Source of the DNA: Aeoliella straminimaris
Lineage (GTDB): Bacteria; Planctomycetota; Planctomycetia; Pirellulales; Lacipirellulaceae
DNA: 64,000 nt
NCBI RefSeq assembly: GCF_024054565.1
Contig: NZ_JAMXLR010000076.1
Location: forward strand, 100,668 to 164,667
Reading direction: 5' to 3'
Under the pieces are notes generated by a model that saw only the letters and a list, made by a program, of their open reading frames with translations, did no database searches and was not told the origin of the DNA. The stretch's first letter is position 1; the number at the start of each line of letters is the position of its first letter. The translations under genes and the position numbers were made by a program. Positions 63,039 through 64,000 of the stretch are shown in pieces.

Positions 63039-63215
63039 ATGTTTACTCCAGGCCCCCTCCAAATTCTGATTGTCTTGGTGATTGTGTTGCTGCTCTTTGG
63101 CAACCGCTTGCCTTCGCTGGCACGCTCCATGGGCCAAAGTCTTGTTGAGTTCAAGAAGGGCGTGAAAGAGATTGACGAGAAGAAGTCGGACGAAACCCAA
63201 GAACCGTCGCACTAA
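63039..63215 (+). CDS. tatA: TatA-type twin-arginine translocase subunit
   Basis: 58 residues from the ATG at 63039 (the frame extends to 62898 without conservation). The membrane helix LQILIVLVIVLLLFGNRLP is followed by the amphipathic segment LARSMGQSLVEFKKGVKEID with the FxKG motif. TatA forms the protein-conducting element of the Tat pathway. A second TatA-like gene follows 52 bases on. Confidence 0.9.
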   Translation: MFTPGPLQILIVLVIVLLLFGNRLPSLARSMGQSLVEFKKGVKEIDEKKSDETQEPSH

Positions 63216-63267
63216 GGTCGATTAGGGCTTGCCATAAACTGGCTGTTGTGGCCATCAAGAGGAAAGT

Positions 63268-63573
63268 ATGTTCGGAATCGGCTATCCAGAACTGTTGATC
63301 GTTGGCATCGTTGCCCTACTGCTGTTTGGCAGCCGCTTGCCCGAGGTTGCTCGCTCGTTGGGCAAGAGTCTCACCGAGTTCAAAAAGGGCGTCCAGGGCG
63401 TCAAGGATGAGTTCAGCGACGCGGTAAACTCAGGTACCAATGCCGCCCGCTTCGACCTGGACTACAACGACCACCGCGAGGAACCGGCTCCCAAGTTCGA
63501 GCCCCCCACCAGCCCACCTCGCGAAGAGGTCAAAGAAGAGGCCGCTTCAGGTCCTCCCACACCCGCCACCTAG
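63268..63573 (+). CDS. TatA/TatB-family twin-arginine translocase subunit
   Basis: 101 residues from an ATG after GAGGAAAG. MFGIGYPELLIVGIVALLLF is the membrane helix, followed by LPEVARSLGKSLTEFKKGVQ. The longer C-terminal tail is acidic and Pro-rich (EEPAPKFEPPTSPPREEVKE). It could act as TatA or TatB. The pair with the upstream gene suggests a Tat operon; no tatC is seen in the window. Confidence 0.88.
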   Translation: MFGIGYPELLIVGIVALLLFGSRLPEVARSLGKSLTEFKKGVQGVKDEFSDAVNSGTNAARFDLDYNDHREEPAPKFEPPTSPPREEVKEEAASGPPTPAT

Positions 63574-63650
63574 CAGGGGGTAAGCCACTGGTGGCATCGG
63601 GCCGGGAATGTTAAAATCCCGCGATCAGGCGCCCAAAGCGCCACACTCTG

Positions 63651-63724
63651 GGGCGGCTAGCTCAGTTGGTTAGAGCGCTGTGTTCACACCGCAGAGGTCA
63701 CTGGTTCGAATCCAGTGTCGCCCA
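63651..63724 (+). tRNA. tRNA-Val (anticodon CAC)
   Basis: 74 bases. Acceptor stem GGGCGGC with GTCGCCC, D arm AGCTCAGTTGGTTAGAGC, anticodon loop TTCACAC (anticodon CAC), T arm CTGGTTCGAATCCAG. No encoded CCA. Confidence 0.97.
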
Positions 63725-64000
63725 CTTGTTCTAAATTTCTTGCTGAGCAATCCTTCGAGGCGACCCGCCAGCGGTTGCCGGTGCAGCTACTTTCGAGAAG
63801 ACCTATCCAATTGGGTAGCTCTTATCGCACACCGAGGGCGTGTTCAAGCGAATCCGCGCCAGCCATGGCGATCTGTTGGCCAAAGACTTCGGGCCCAAAG
63901 CGTATGGGCGAGCGCTTCGATGCGCTATCAAGCGTGCAACCGTGACACGGGACGAGTCGTCTGCGCTTAAGACTTGACCAAGGAACACCCAGAGGGTGGA
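63725..64000. other. Window end, no feature recognised
   Basis: The last 276 bases after tRNA-Val hold open frames on both strands without ribosome binding sites or recognisable products. Confidence 0.4.

Overview
The window looks like chromosomal DNA of a planctomycete, probably of the Pirellulales type. This is judged from five proteins with PEP-CTERM-like sorting tails, dockerin-like GDxNxDxxVDxxDY repeats, a DUF1559 prepilin-like protein, a planctomycete-style ECF sigma/FecR-LamG pair, a sulfatase, BatA-D-type operons, ExbBD-linked proteins and generally high G+C. No rRNA, CRISPR array or intact insertion sequence was seen.

Layout. 1-7 kb: the end of a PPK2-family polyphosphate kinase, two PEP-CTERM proteins, a secreted coiled-coil protein, a large tricorn-like protease on the minus strand and a small cupin. 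7.2-9.2 kb: an AT-richer stretch with a WG-repeat protein, non-coding DNA and copies of a palindromic repeat. 9.2-11.8 kb: an HTH protein, rpiB and a secreted esterase. 11.9-18.1 kb: a plus-strand Bat operon (MoxR ATPase, DUF58, DUF4381-like, two VWA proteins, TPR protein, BatD-like), mostly with ATGA-type overlaps.

18.1-31.7 kb is the most interesting part. A seven-gene minus-strand operon encodes a small helical protein, a MoxR AAA+ ATPase, three proteins resembling MoxR-vWA-beta-propeller (bpX) ternary conflict systems, a HEAT-like protein and a SWIM zinc-finger protein. Right behind it lies a retron: a reverse transcriptase with the retron NAxxH, YADD and VTG motifs, preceded by a complete-looking msr-msd element. 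That element has a 24-bp perfect inverted repeat enclosed by imperfect a1/a2 flanks. I read the whole as a candidate composite retron/MoxR-bpX defence system.

32-44.3 kb: a FecR/LamG anti-sigma-like protein and its ECF sigma factor (minus strand), then a DUF1559 protein, a giant beta-solenoid/dockerin/PEP-CTERM protein, a PEP-CTERM protein and a 1375-residue sulfatase carrying the same beta-solenoid module. This is a surface or polysaccharide programme. 45-46.2 kb: a secreted Tyr/Asp-rich protein with its terminator.

46.7-53.2 kb: a sulfur operon (cysteine dioxygenase-like protein, two split YeeE/YedE pairs, an ETHE1-like MBL-rhodanese fusion) with a divergent ArsR regulator and an APC permease, apparently for handling persulfide or thiosulfate. 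53.4-54.0 kb: an integrase remnant beside tRNA-Ala and tRNA-Ile. 54.3-64 kb: a TlpA-like thioredoxin, small proteins, a BON-domain protein, a secreted protein, ExbB/ExbD with a TonB-like/terpenoid-cyclase-fold protein, two TatA-type proteins and tRNA-Val. All functional calls rest on reading the sequence and recalling families; no search was run.
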